DNA of 64,000 nucleotides from Dyadobacter sp. CY312 (GTDB taxonomy: Bacteria; Bacteroidota; Bacteroidia; Cytophagales; Spirosomataceae), in NCBI RefSeq assembly GCF_021390535.1, contig NZ_JAJUXG010000005.1, positions 186,001-250,000 on the forward strand, read 5' to 3'. The notes beneath the pieces are model-generated. The model did not search any database, was not told the origin of the DNA, and saw only the letters and a list, made by a program, of their open reading frames with translations. The position numbers were made by a program, and so were the translations under genes. This document shows, one piece after another, positions 34,910 through 43,513 of the stretch (its first letter is position 1; every line of letters begins with the position of its first letter).

Positions 34910-35566
34910 ATGCCCACTATTGCAATTATAGATCAGTACCCCATTGTGAGGGCTGGATTGGATTTATTCATCAAAAATAATTTCAAAAATGCCTCCGTGC
35001 TGGAATCCGATAATCTGGATAACCTTCTTCGGAGCGGGCATTCTAAAACTCCGGATTTGATCGTCGTCGGAACAACTCCTGGGTCAACAAAAAATCAGTG
35101 TGACGTCATAGCCCGGATACTTAGGGCGAACCGGGATACCAGGGTAATTGTCTACGATGACTGTCCGGATTTTGCAAAATTATCGCTCTATTTTAAATCC
35201 GGAGTTACAGGGTATATCACAAAGTCATCTGGCATGGACGAGCTGCTGAATTGCATTTCAGACGTTCAAATTGGTAAGAAGTATATCAGTAATGAAATTC
35301 TGGATGTCATGCTGTCCCATTGGTTTCCTGCCAGGGATAAAGGTTCTGTTAAGAGTGCACACAAGTTAACGCCGCGGGAAAATGAAATTGTGAATCTCTT
35401 AATGGACGGAGATTCGGTAACCACTATTTCCAAAAAATTAGACAGGAGAACATCTACTGTTAGCACCATCAAAAAAAACATTTTTAAAAAGCTTGGAATA
35501 ACGAGTCTCACAGAGCTCAGGGACTCCATGGCAGATTCCTCGAATAACCATATTGTCAGTTTCTAG
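34910..35566 (+). CDS. Atypical LuxR-type response regulator without phospho-acceptor Asp
   Basis: 218 residues with the layout of a NarL/FixJ response regulator. Receiver-like part: IAIIDQYPIVRAGLDLF at 4-20, so the usual second acidic residue is Gln9; the phospho-acceptor position is Gly54 in DLIVVGTTPG instead of Asp; Lys105 of GYITKSS remains. The C-terminal LuxR HTH is intact: LTPRENEIVNLLMDGDSVTT then SKKLDRRTSTVSTIKKNIF. It therefore cannot be activated by standard Asp phosphorylation and is probably controlled by level, ligand or protein contact. Divergent from the canonical regulator-kinase pair; the T9SS protein gene follows 200 bases later on the same strand. Confidence 0.88.
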   Translation: MPTIAIIDQYPIVRAGLDLFIKNNFKNASVLESDNLDNLLRSGHSKTPDLIVVGTTPGSTKNQCDVIARILRANRDTRVIVYDDCPDFAKLSLYFKSGVTGYITKSSGMDELLNCISDVQIGKKYISNEILDVMLSHWFPARDKGSVKSAHKLTPRENEIVNLLMDGDSVTTISKKLDRRTSTVSTIKKNIFKKLGITSLTELRDSMADSSNNHIVSF

Positions 35567-35765
35567 ATTGTGCGCTACTAAAGTGATAAAATAGTTCATT
35601 TTAGGCAACAACGTATAAAAGTTTGACAATTATTGCTCACAATACTTATTGTTATCAAAGCAAAACGTTTGGCCGGCTGTTTAAATCATTTGGTTAGGTC
35701 AAATTGTCTATATAAAAGGAACAATTGAATTATTAATTATATCGAAAATTTAATACCACTATAAG

Positions 35766-38567
35766 ATGAAAACTCTACTAAAAGCCTATTTATTCTTTGT
35801 GCTGTTTGCCTTAGTGGCTGGTATAGCTACTGTTAACGCGCAAACCTGTGCTACTGCCCAACGTTTTGAAACTACAAATTTTGCCAGGCTTGCTTCAGGA
35901 GCAGGAGGCACCGTACCGGTGGCAACACATAACCAAAATGGTTGGCAGGGTAGTGGATTAGGTACCATTGATGTAGGTACTGCAAGTGTTTATTTTAGTG
36001 ATAACGCCAATACGCAAACATTTACAAATGCTGTAACTAATGTAAACCTTAAAGGTACAGGAGCAACATTTACTATGGTTTTTGCCGCATTTAATGGTAA
36101 TTCGCTTAACTTTCCATATGATGGCAACCAGTCCGATTTAAGAATCTCATATGGAGGTGTTGTATATGCAACAGTATCCACTTCCAATGGAACTGCAACA
36201 ACCGGTGCTGGCACAGTAAGCTTTTCTAATGGCGCAGTAAATACGGCTACTGGCACAAGTGCCTCTTATAGTTATAATCTTAATGCCAATGGGGGTGCTG
36301 GTGTACAAAATACACTTAGTCTAAGGCTGCCGGTGAACATTCCTAATTCAGGAAATTTTTTAATAACGTTTGTGCCGAATGCTAATGCTACAGACCCGCA
36401 GACCTTTTCAGACGATTATAATGTAATTACCGCTTCGTTATTGTCATGTCCAATTGTGTATTCAGGGACTATTTTAAATGATACGAATGGTTTAACCGAT
36501 AACCTGGTCAATGGAACGCCCATCAATACTACAACTGTAACTGGTTTGCAAGTTGCTTTATACGATGGGTTGGGTAACATTGTTCCGGGTACTACAACCA
36601 ACGTAAATGCTGACGGGACTTATAATATTTCTTATTCAGAAACCGGTACGTTTACAGTGCGTTTATTGAATATGCCATCAACATATGTAAATACCGGCGA
36701 GTCGTCCAATGGCACAGGTACCGCTCCGGATGGCATAGCTGATGGCATCGTCAGCTCATATACTATTTTGAATGCAAATACGAATACAGATAAACCCAAT
36801 GGCAATATTGGTATTGAGCAGTCACCAGAAACTGCAATCAGTTCTTTGGCTAACCAGCCCAACCCGGGTGGCAGCAATGTAGTAACAATACCCCCTGCTT
36901 CCTTCACAACGAGCACAAATGGAGATCCTAATACGGGTGACGAAGCACCGGGCGTAGTGAGTTTTATCAAAATCACGGCATTTCCTGCAAATGTAACAAG
37001 CATTGTGATTGACGGAGTTTCCTATGCAAACCTGGCGGCAATCAATGTTGCATATCCAAGTGGCATTCCAACGGATGCAAGCGGTGCACCCACAGTAACT
37101 GTCGGGGTTGATCCGATAGACGGAGCAGTAACTGTGGTACTGCCAATAGCAGCGGTAGACAATGCAGGAGTACAAGATCCTACTCCGGGAAGTATCACAA
37201 TACCCTTTTCTGATGCCCTTATATCTGTTGGCGGTAATGTATGGAATGATGCTAACGGAGAGGCAACCAGGGATGGTTCGGAGCCTTTCACAAATGGCGG
37301 AGGGTTATTTGCAAATTTGACAGATGCCTCAGGAGCGGTAATTGCTTCCGTACCGGTAGACGCAGTAACGGGTCAATACAATTTCTCAAATGTATCCCCC
37401 AATACAACATATTCGATTGTCCTGACAGAAACGAGCCAATCCAACGGCACAGTCCTGACCGCATCGGATCTTCCTAGCGGATGGGAGAATACAGGGGTTA
37501 ACCTGAATGGTACGGCCGATACTGGCAACCAAACTGGAATCATCGCGCTGACTACATCGACCATTGATGTCACTAGTGCCAACTTTGGGATCGAGCAAAC
37601 GCCGACGGCAGATGATAAAACTATTACGGGTATTCCGAATTCTACTTTCAGTCCAACCCCTCCTTCTGGTTTCCCTCCGGTAGCTGGTTATGTGGCTGTT
37701 GGAATGGACAATCCTGCATTGCAACCGTTAAGTGGGAGCGATCCGGAAGATTGTGCTGTATCGGCATCTTGTAATACGGGATCTACTTTTGTAATTGAGT
37801 CAATCAAAACAAGTAATACGAAACTGTACTACGATTTTCCTGGTGTAGGTGTTCAGGAGGTTGTTGCGGGTACTTCTACCGGAACAATCCCGGATTTTGA
37901 TCCTTCAAAAATGGTGATATACGGTGCAATTGGATCTGGTGATTCTGGTGATCCGCTTGTGTTTACCTACCAGTTGGTAGATGCCGCAGGTGTTGTCTCG
38001 CCCCCGGCTACCTATACAGTATCTTTGGTATCACCGCTTCCTGTTTTGCTAACAAGCTTCACCGCCAAAAAAGGAGAGGGGCTAAGCGCCAGACTGGACT
38101 GGGCCACTACCGCAGAGAATAACAGTCTTAAATTTGAAATACAACATAGCACAGACGCCAAAAAGTGGAATGTAATAGGCAATGTAGACGCAAAAGGTGA
38201 GAGTAAAGAAAGGGTTATTTACAACTATACACACACTACACCATCAAGTGGTGAAAACCTTTATCGGTTGAGAATGATAGATCTGGATCAGAGCTTCACG
38301 TACAGCAAAGTTCGCTCTCTTACTGTTGAAGGCGTTTCTTTGAGGCTTTATCCTAATCCGGCAACCTCTCAGCTTCACCTGGATAACGTGGATACCGACC
38401 AGATTCAGAAGGTTGTTTTGTATACCACAGCCGGCGTGGCCGTTTATGTAAATACGGGTGTGATCAAACAAACCATTGATGTGACAAAGCTGAATACAGG
38501 CACTTACCTGCTGACGATCATCTTGAAGAGCGGAGAAAAGATATCAAAAACTGTAATTAAAAATTAA
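35766..38567 (+). CDS. T9SS-exported protein with SdrD-B-like domains
   Basis: 933 residues with signal peptide MKTLLKAYLFFVLFALVAGI ending near VNAQ. Strand-rich, Thr/Asn/Gly-rich middle. Two regions look like SdrD B-type (Cna-B-like) domains: about 235-345 (starting YSGTILNDTNGLTDN, ending NGNIGIEQ) and about 490-625 (starting GGNVWNDANGEATRDG, ending ANFGIEQ). A stretch LPVLLTSFTAKKGEGLSARL introduces a domain shared with the DUF4347 protein at 8.2 kb. The end (LRLYPNPATSQLHLDN to TVIKN) is a type-A T9SS sorting domain, cut on export. Probably a surface or secreted matrix-type protein. Terminator follows. Confidence 0.87.
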   Translation: MKTLLKAYLFFVLFALVAGIATVNAQTCATAQRFETTNFARLASGAGGTVPVATHNQNGWQGSGLGTIDVGTASVYFSDNANTQTFTNAVTNVNLKGTGATFTMVFAAFNGNSLNFPYDGNQSDLRISYGGVVYATVSTSNGTATTGAGTVSFSNGAVNTATGTSASYSYNLNANGGAGVQNTLSLRLPVNIPNSGNFLITFVPNANATDPQTFSDDYNVITASLLSCPIVYSGTILNDTNGLTDNLVNGTPINTTTVTGLQVALYDGLGNIVPGTTTNVNADGTYNISYSETGTFTVRLLNMPSTYVNTGESSNGTGTAPDGIADGIVSSYTILNANTNTDKPNGNIGIEQSPETAISSLANQPNPGGSNVVTIPPASFTTSTNGDPNTGDEAPGVVSFIKITAFPANVTSIVIDGVSYANLAAINVAYPSGIPTDASGAPTVTVGVDPIDGAVTVVLPIAAVDNAGVQDPTPGSITIPFSDALISVGGNVWNDANGEATRDGSEPFTNGGGLFANLTDASGAVIASVPVDAVTGQYNFSNVSPNTTYSIVLTETSQSNGTVLTASDLPSGWENTGVNLNGTADTGNQTGIIALTTSTIDVTSANFGIEQTPTADDKTITGIPNSTFSPTPPSGFPPVAGYVAVGMDNPALQPLSGSDPEDCAVSASCNTGSTFVIESIKTSNTKLYYDFPGVGVQEVVAGTSTGTIPDFDPSKMVIYGAIGSGDSGDPLVFTYQLVDAAGVVSPPATYTVSLVSPLPVLLTSFTAKKGEGLSARLDWATTAENNSLKFEIQHSTDAKKWNVIGNVDAKGESKERVIYNYTHTTPSSGENLYRLRMIDLDQSFTYSKVRSLTVEGVSLRLYPNPATSQLHLDNVDTDQIQKVVLYTTAGVAVYVNTGVIKQTIDVTKLNTGTYLLTIILKSGEKISKTVIKN

Positions 38568-38576
38568 ACGGATTTT

Positions 38577-38613
38577 ATTCAGGCTGGGCTGTGATCCAGC
38601 CTGAATATTTTTT
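38577..38613 (+). terminator. Terminator after the second T9SS protein gene
   Basis: ATTCAGGCTGG (38577-38587) pairs with CCAGCCTGAAT (38596-38606) over 11 bp, followed by ATTTTTT. It lies nine bases after the stop. Confidence 0.88.
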
Positions 38614-38845
38614 CAACGATTACTGCCAAATACCACCAATAGTGGTGTCTTCTCGTTAAACGCAAATGTTTGCCGGTCCTTACTTAGGATTTTTTTTCGT
38701 TTAAACCCGTAAAGTCCTTTGCCTGATAGACCGCAAAAAATAATATCAGCATTTACGAAGTGCGCAATTTTTGCTCTAAAAGTGATCATTCCTTATTAAG
38801 GTTTTACAAAAATGATAAAACCGGGGTTTAGAAACCTTCTGCAAT

Positions 38846-40807
38846 ATGTCTGGACCACGAACAGCGTATCGTTTTAATATTTTGCTGTGTTTAAAATTTA
38901 TTGTCGCAAGCGCGTTTGCAACTGCCTCTTCATTTCCGAAACCACCTCCGGAGATCCCAAGGATCGTGTTCATATATGATCAGCCTTTAAAGTCTGAGGA
39001 TATACCCCTAATTACCAGTCTGCTCAACAGGCATCAATATTCGGAGGATATCAGCACTGAACGCTTCGCTCCCGGAACTTCGGTTTGGATATATGTTCCC
39101 GAAAGTACATTGAGAAACAACACTGCAAGAAAAATTCTCGTTACCGGCTATCAGGATTATATTGATGTATATGCAATCAGGTCAGGGGATTGGGTGAAAT
39201 TACGGACGGGAGGGAAATATGTTCCTTCCAGCAAACTGGATTCAACTGTCGGAAGAGAATTCGTTACGCTTTATGACTCCCTTGCCGGTATTTCAAAGGG
39301 TGGATACCTGATTGCCTGCCGAAAGTTTAACAATTTCAATTACAGCCCGCTTCTGGCAAGCCTTAAATCCGAAGAAGAGCTAACCAGCTGGCAACTTGAA
39401 TTCCGGATATCAGCGGAAAAATATCCGAAGTTTATCTTTCCATTTGTCGGAGTGCTGCTCACAACTGTTCTTCATTTGCTGGTCCTTTTTTTTCTGTCCA
39501 AAAATTGGTCATACACCTACCACGCAATTGGATTGCTGCTCACACTTTCCTTCTTCACTTTCTGTTATTTTCAATATCCTATAAACGTCAATGACTCTCC
39601 TTTTGACGATCCCAAAACGCTGATCAATTTCGATTGCTTCGTTCTGTTTTTGGCGCTGGCTTGTAATTTTATGTCAGTCAGGGGATTTTATGACACCGGC
39701 AAGTTAGTTCAGTTGAATAATCGGATTACTGCCCGATTGGCCTGCGTTGCTGTGGTTGTGGCAGTAGCTTCGCTCATTTTTTCCATTCTAACCAACCTTT
39801 ATTACCTCGTCAATTACATCGCCATTGCGCTGGAACCTGTCATTTCCGGTATCTATGCCATTTATCTTATCAAGATCAGGAAGGAAATAAAAAATGCATT
39901 CAGGATTTACATCTTCGGACTGTGTATTCTCACTGTATTCCTCGAAGCCGCCTTCCTGCTATCCTTACTTGCGTCAAACAACAGTTTGGGAATCGGATCA
40001 GAGGTATTGCTGATCTTTCCGATGATCCTGGGAATTTCGATTTTTAACGGATTCATCATTACCGCCGTTATCACAAGGAACTACCAGACCCGGCTGGAAT
40101 CGGCCAGTCTGCGGGCAAGAGCTACCGAAGCAGAAATGGCAGCGGTGCAGCGCGGCATGAGCCCCCACTTTATCTTTAATTGTCTCAACCTGATAGACTA
40201 TTTTCTCTATAAAAATGAAACAACAGCCGCACGTAATGTTCTGTTCGATTTCAGTGATTTGCTGAGGCTCGTGATTGACAAATCGCCCAAGCAACTCATA
40301 CAATTGAGTGAAGAGCTTAAAATTCTGGAACTCTACATGAATCTGGAAAAATCAAGATCGGACAACAGTTTCAGGTACACCGTCACCATTTCGCCTCATT
40401 TGGATATTGAGCTTTTTCTGGTACCACCTCTGATTGTGCAACCCATCGTCGAAAATGCTATTAAGCACGGAATACTGAACCGGAAACAGGCCGGTGGACA
40501 AATTGACATTTCTATCAGCAGAAAAAACGATGAGCTGCTGGAAATAAAGGTCGAAGACAACGGAGCCGGGCGCCGAATCGCAAAATTATTACAGCAAGGT
40601 AGTTACCGGCAGGTTGGTCATGTGGGTATATCACATACGGAAAAACGGCTTGAAATAATTTCAGAAGTGTTCGGTACCGACTCATATCTGAAAATTATCG
40701 ATAAGCCCAATGACTATGAGGGAACGATCGTGAAAATGTACCTGCCACTATTACAATCGAAAACGAACGAGGACGTGCTCAGGAAAGTGAGCGACATATA
40801 CATGTGA
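38846..40807 (+). CDS. LytS/YehU-type sensor histidine kinase
   Basis: 653 residues. N-terminal leader helix and a periplasmic domain (about 35-190) of the 7TMR-associated kind, then about seven membrane helices between 195 and 400 (for example FPFVGVLLTTVLHLLVLFFL, AIGLLLTLSFFTFCYFQYP, FIITAVITRN). The His_kinase box is QRGMSPHFIFNCLNLIDYFL with His near 441. The ATP-binding part has IVQPIVENAIKHGIL and VEDNGAGRR, then GHVGISHTEKRLE. Alternatively the first Met could be later, since the leader has charged residues. The gene precedes the LytTR regulator by 22 bases and both form an operon. Signal unknown. Confidence 0.9.
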   Translation: MSGPRTAYRFNILLCLKFIVASAFATASSFPKPPPEIPRIVFIYDQPLKSEDIPLITSLLNRHQYSEDISTERFAPGTSVWIYVPESTLRNNTARKILVTGYQDYIDVYAIRSGDWVKLRTGGKYVPSSKLDSTVGREFVTLYDSLAGISKGGYLIACRKFNNFNYSPLLASLKSEEELTSWQLEFRISAEKYPKFIFPFVGVLLTTVLHLLVLFFLSKNWSYTYHAIGLLLTLSFFTFCYFQYPINVNDSPFDDPKTLINFDCFVLFLALACNFMSVRGFYDTGKLVQLNNRITARLACVAVVVAVASLIFSILTNLYYLVNYIAIALEPVISGIYAIYLIKIRKEIKNAFRIYIFGLCILTVFLEAAFLLSLLASNNSLGIGSEVLLIFPMILGISIFNGFIITAVITRNYQTRLESASLRARATEAEMAAVQRGMSPHFIFNCLNLIDYFLYKNETTAARNVLFDFSDLLRLVIDKSPKQLIQLSEELKILELYMNLEKSRSDNSFRYTVTISPHLDIELFLVPPLIVQPIVENAIKHGILNRKQAGGQIDISISRKNDELLEIKVEDNGAGRRIAKLLQQGSYRQVGHVGISHTEKRLEIISEVFGTDSYLKIIDKPNDYEGTIVKMYLPLLQSKTNEDVLRKVSDIYM

Positions 40808-40829
40808 ACAGCTACATTTTAATGAAATC

Positions 40830-41576
40830 ATGATGACAAAGGCATACATAATTGACGATGAACTAAGGGCAGGTCAGCTCTTAAAAGCCAAAATCGAAAG
40901 CATAACAGACTATTTTGATGTGGTAACCGCATTTAACAATCCGCACCAGGCTTACAGAGCAATAATTGAAAATGCACCGGACATCATTTTTGCTGATATA
41001 GAAATGCCTCAAATGAACGGAATTGAAGTCCTCGAAAAAATCAAACATCTGAACATTCCCATGGTTTACGTCACAGCGTTTTCATACTATTCCATCACCG
41101 CCATCAAACAGCAGGTTTTCGATTATATATTGAAACCGGTTAAAGAGCAGGAGCTCCTGGAAACCATCAATAAATTTATTGCATGGAAACAGGTACAATC
41201 GGTTTCTACAGTGCAATTCCGACCGTCACTCAGTGACATAATCGCCAAACAAAACAGCAAAATCTCCATTCACACGGTCGAAAGTATAAACCTCATTTCC
41301 ATCAATACAATTACCCAGGTGACCGGGGAGGAAAACTATTCAAACTTCATGTTTCAGGATGGCAAAAAACTACTTTCTTCCAGGACTTTAAAGTATTTTG
41401 AACAGCAGCTCGTTCCGTTTGGATTTATAAGAGTTCATAAGTCGCACCTGGTAAACATGGTTTTTGTAGACAAACTGATCACGCGCGACAGCGGCTATCT
41501 GCAATTACGCTCCACGGAGCTTATTCCATTTTCGAGGGATAAAAAGTCCGAAATTCTGGAATGGTTTAAATTGTAG
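40830..41576 (+). CDS. LytTR-type response regulator
   Basis: 248 residues. Receiver domain: Asp9-Asp10, phospho-acceptor Asp56 in IIFADIEMPQMNG, Thr/Lys of VYVTAF and YILKPVKEQE. The C-terminal LytTR DNA-binding domain occupies about 145-245 (NLISINTITQVTGEENYSNF, SSRTLKYFEQQLVPFGFIRV, HKSHLVNMVFVDKL). Translation could begin at either of two adjacent ATGs (40830 or 40833). Partner of the LytS kinase upstream (22-base gap). LytTR regulators bind short direct repeats; no target site was identified here. Confidence 0.93.
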   Translation: MMTKAYIIDDELRAGQLLKAKIESITDYFDVVTAFNNPHQAYRAIIENAPDIIFADIEMPQMNGIEVLEKIKHLNIPMVYVTAFSYYSITAIKQQVFDYILKPVKEQELLETINKFIAWKQVQSVSTVQFRPSLSDIIAKQNSKISIHTVESINLISINTITQVTGEENYSNFMFQDGKKLLSSRTLKYFEQQLVPFGFIRVHKSHLVNMVFVDKLITRDSGYLQLRSTELIPFSRDKKSEILEWFKL

Positions 41577-41666
41577 GGCAATTGATCATCGGTGTAATCT
41601 GCCTTACCTTTATCCAGGATCCTACCATTTGTGCACACCAAAATAGTATCTCTTTATGGAATCTGA

Positions 41667-41674
41667 TACTTTTG
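41667..41674 (+). promoter_or_regulatory. Promoter -7 box for the META lipoprotein gene
   Basis: TACTTTTG matches TAnnTTTG, 46 bases before the ATG at 41720. No good TTG element at -33. Confidence 0.4.
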
Positions 41675-41719
41675 TGGCAACCTTTTACGTAAATCAACGT
41701 GAACTAAAAAATACATGTA

Positions 41720-42184
41720 ATGAACAAAATCTTATGTTACTCGGCGTTTGTGTGCCTGCTTTCACTAGGCGCATGCAGCAAATCAAAAAAGTCAGGAGTT
41801 AAACAAGAAAACAAACAAGTGGTGAGCCAGGAAATTACGGACAAGAAATGGAAACTGATCGAGCTTTCGGGCAAGGCTGTTGCTGACTCGGTAAACGGGA
41901 AAGAGCCATTTCTACTTTTGCAAAAAGCAGACGGTCGCTATACTGCCAGCGGAGGCTGCAATGGTTTGGGCGGAACGTTTGAATTAGTGGCGAATGGTAA
42001 GATAAAGTTCACACAGGGGATGTCGACGATGATGGCCTGTGAAGATATGTGGGTAGAAACAGATTTGAACCAGGCATTGGTGCAGGCCGATAACTACACG
42101 GTTAACGGTAATGAATTATCGTTAAATAAAGCAAGAATGGCACCTCTTGCCCGATTCCGTGCAGTGGGTACTGAAAAGAAGTAG
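41720..42184 (+). CDS. META-domain (HslJ-like) lipoprotein
   Basis: 154 residues with a lipoprotein signal: MNKILCYSAFVCLLSLGACS, where Cys19 in LGAC is the acylated residue. A Lys/Ser-rich linker follows, then the META/HslJ domain: KWKLIELSGKAVADSV, ASGGCNGLGGTFELVANGKI, TMMACEDMWVETDLNQAL and LSLNKARMAPLARF. The GGCNxxGG and Cys pair are family signatures. HslJ-type proteins are linked to stress or envelope functions but without a known reaction. A small open frame and a strong terminator follow. Confidence 0.9.
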   Translation: MNKILCYSAFVCLLSLGACSKSKKSGVKQENKQVVSQEITDKKWKLIELSGKAVADSVNGKEPFLLLQKADGRYTASGGCNGLGGTFELVANGKIKFTQGMSTMMACEDMWVETDLNQALVQADNYTVNGNELSLNKARMAPLARFRAVGTEKK

Positions 42185-42314
42185 GAGGGAGGTAGACCGT
42201 CCGCTGCCGTGAGGTGCTTTAAGCGACCAAATACAAACAGTGTAGTGTTTTATGGTGCAAACAATTCGAAAAATGATGTGGACATGAGGCTCAACCTGAA
42301 TTGCGCGAACGGTA

Positions 42315-42521
42315 ATGAACACCCCGTTGAGCCCTGTGGGCATGGTGCGGTCTCCACTGGTGTTCAACAACAAATATTACACAGGAATAAGCCCTGTTGG
42401 CAAAGAGGCATTCATCTACTTTGATCCTGCCGGCGGAGCAGATAGCTTCAAAAAAGGACTTGCTCTTGACGGAGGTGGCTACATGCAGGTGCAGCTCATC
42501 GCCCCTAATCCGACGAAGTAA
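42315..42521 (+). CDS. Possible 68-residue protein, unknown
   Basis: An ATG frame ending just before the strong terminator at 42538. It contains MNTPLSPVGMVRSPLVFNNK and AFIYFDPAGGADSFKKGLAL, ending QVQLIAPNPTK. Composition looks like coding sequence and the frame is well-behaved, but no domain is recognised and the ribosome binding site is weak. It overlaps a 71-codon frame in another register (42209-42424), so one may be a shadow. Could be a C-terminal remnant of a larger protein. Confidence 0.3.
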   Translation: MNTPLSPVGMVRSPLVFNNKYYTGISPVGKEAFIYFDPAGGADSFKKGLALDGGGYMQVQLIAPNPTK

Positions 42522-42537
42522 AAGTTGTTGGTTTGTC

Positions 42538-42576
42538 AAAAAAAGAGATCGCTGGGTATGGCGATCTCTTTTTTTT
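42538..42576 (+). terminator. Strong terminator after the META lipoprotein region
   Basis: AAAAAAAGAGATCGC (42538-42552) pairs with GCGATCTCTTTTTTT, perfectly over 15 bp around an eight-base loop. Ends in a run of eight T. Confidence 0.92.
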
Positions 42577-42833
42577 GGGGAAGAATTCGGAACACCTGAG
42601 TTGGCCGAAATTTTGAAAGCTATTTTACTATTACGAAGCTGAAAAAAATTACCCAAGCTTTGTCAGCGAATATGACCTTTGACGATTATCAGATGAAAGT
42701 TCACTCTGATGCCGTTGTCTGTGTCCCCACAGACAACAAGCGCTAACCCTATTTTGCAATTTTACTATACCTGCACAGGATCGACCACACCAGCATTGCG
42801 ATGGCGCGGTAATATGCCGTTCAGACCAACTGC

Positions 42834-42903
42834 GTTGTTCAGACCGAGTCGCGTAGACCGGGTCGCGTAGACCGGGTCGCGTAGACCGGGTCGCGCAGAC
42901 CAG
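42834..42903. repeat. 14-bp minisatellite
   Basis: The unit GTCGCGTAGACCGG is present three times exactly (42848-42861, 42862-42875, 42876-42889) and once diverged as GTCGCGCAGACCAG (42890-42903). One degenerate unit, GTTGTTCAGACCGA, precedes it (42834-42847). The 14-base unit is not a multiple of three, so it is not a coding repeat. Confidence 0.85.
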
Positions 42904-42986
42904 ACAATTACCCCTAGAAAAGCCTGCCATTCACATCCTCCACAATCTCAATTATTTTTCGGCTGTGCAAGGGGAAAACACCCGCT

Positions 42987-43126
42987 AACACCAATTCGCA
43001 GTTGGTGTTTCATTGTACAGCGTTTGCAACGCGCTATTGCAACGATTGCGTTGCAATAGCTGAATCATTTCCGCCCCGATTTCAAATCAGGGCGGGCTGT
43101 GTTTACAGTTGTGTGGAGACACAACT
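42987..43126. repeat. Cluster of four perfect or near-perfect hairpins
   Basis: H1: AACACCAA / TTGGTGTT (42987-43009, 8 bp, loop 7). H2: GCTATTGCAACG / CGTTGCAATAGC (43033-43060, 12 bp, loop 4). H3: CGCCCCGATTT / AAATCAGGGCG (43072-43094, 11 bp with one mismatch, loop of one base as written). H4: AGTTGTGT / ACACAACT (43107-43126, 8 bp, loop 4). Gaps between them are 23, 11 and 12 bases. None is followed by a T-run, so they are not ordinary terminators. Confidence 0.75.
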
Positions 43127-43513
43127 ACGGTTGAGCTTGAACACTACCTAGCAAAACTTTTTACCAATATTGTAAAATTTCGATCGTAAGAGCAGACTCC
43201 CCAACCTTCCTCTAACCCACGACGTTGGTCGCCGAATCGGCGCTTTTGCTAGTCGATGCTCGCTCTGCATCCATTTGGCTAACGACCAAAGATTTCGTAT
43301 ATTGATTATTTCCGACAATCACCCTGCGCTGGCTTAAAAATTGCAGCAGAAGTTTTTTTTCTAAAACCGAGGACGGTGTGGTTGAAAATTCGCACTAAGT
43401 GCACCCTGATCCGTATTTACGGAATCCTGCCAAAGCAAGTTATTGCCGGTTAAATCTTGGGAATGTCCGTCTGCCGGCTTTGTCTGGTCCGTTTTAAACC
43501 TAAATGATATTCA

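Larger units (their letters stand above)
42577..43513. other. Non-coding region upstream of the Mrp operon
   Basis: Over 900 bases without a supported gene. It holds a 14-bp minisatellite (42834-42903), four consecutive hairpins (42987-43126) and, at 43225-43290, a less regular inverted arrangement (TTGGTCG... CGACCAA) plus the short palindrome CGCCGAATCGGCG. The Mrp promoter must lie in the last 200 bases but no consensus TAnnTTTG is visible. Confidence 0.6.

Noticed and set aside
42834..42903. CRISPR-like array
   Set aside because: The 14-bp units abut without spacers, so it is a minisatellite and not a repeat-spacer array.
42649..42930. 93-codon minus-strand frame with a repeated Thr-Arg-Pro-Gly-like pattern
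   Set aside because: The repeat comes from the minisatellite read in one register. The unit is 14 bases, so the reading frame shifts with each copy and no protein repeat is conserved.
43225..43290. Integron attC-like recombination site
   Set aside because: The TTGGTCG/CGACCAA arms only loosely resemble attC core sites and no gene cassette array or integrase is present.
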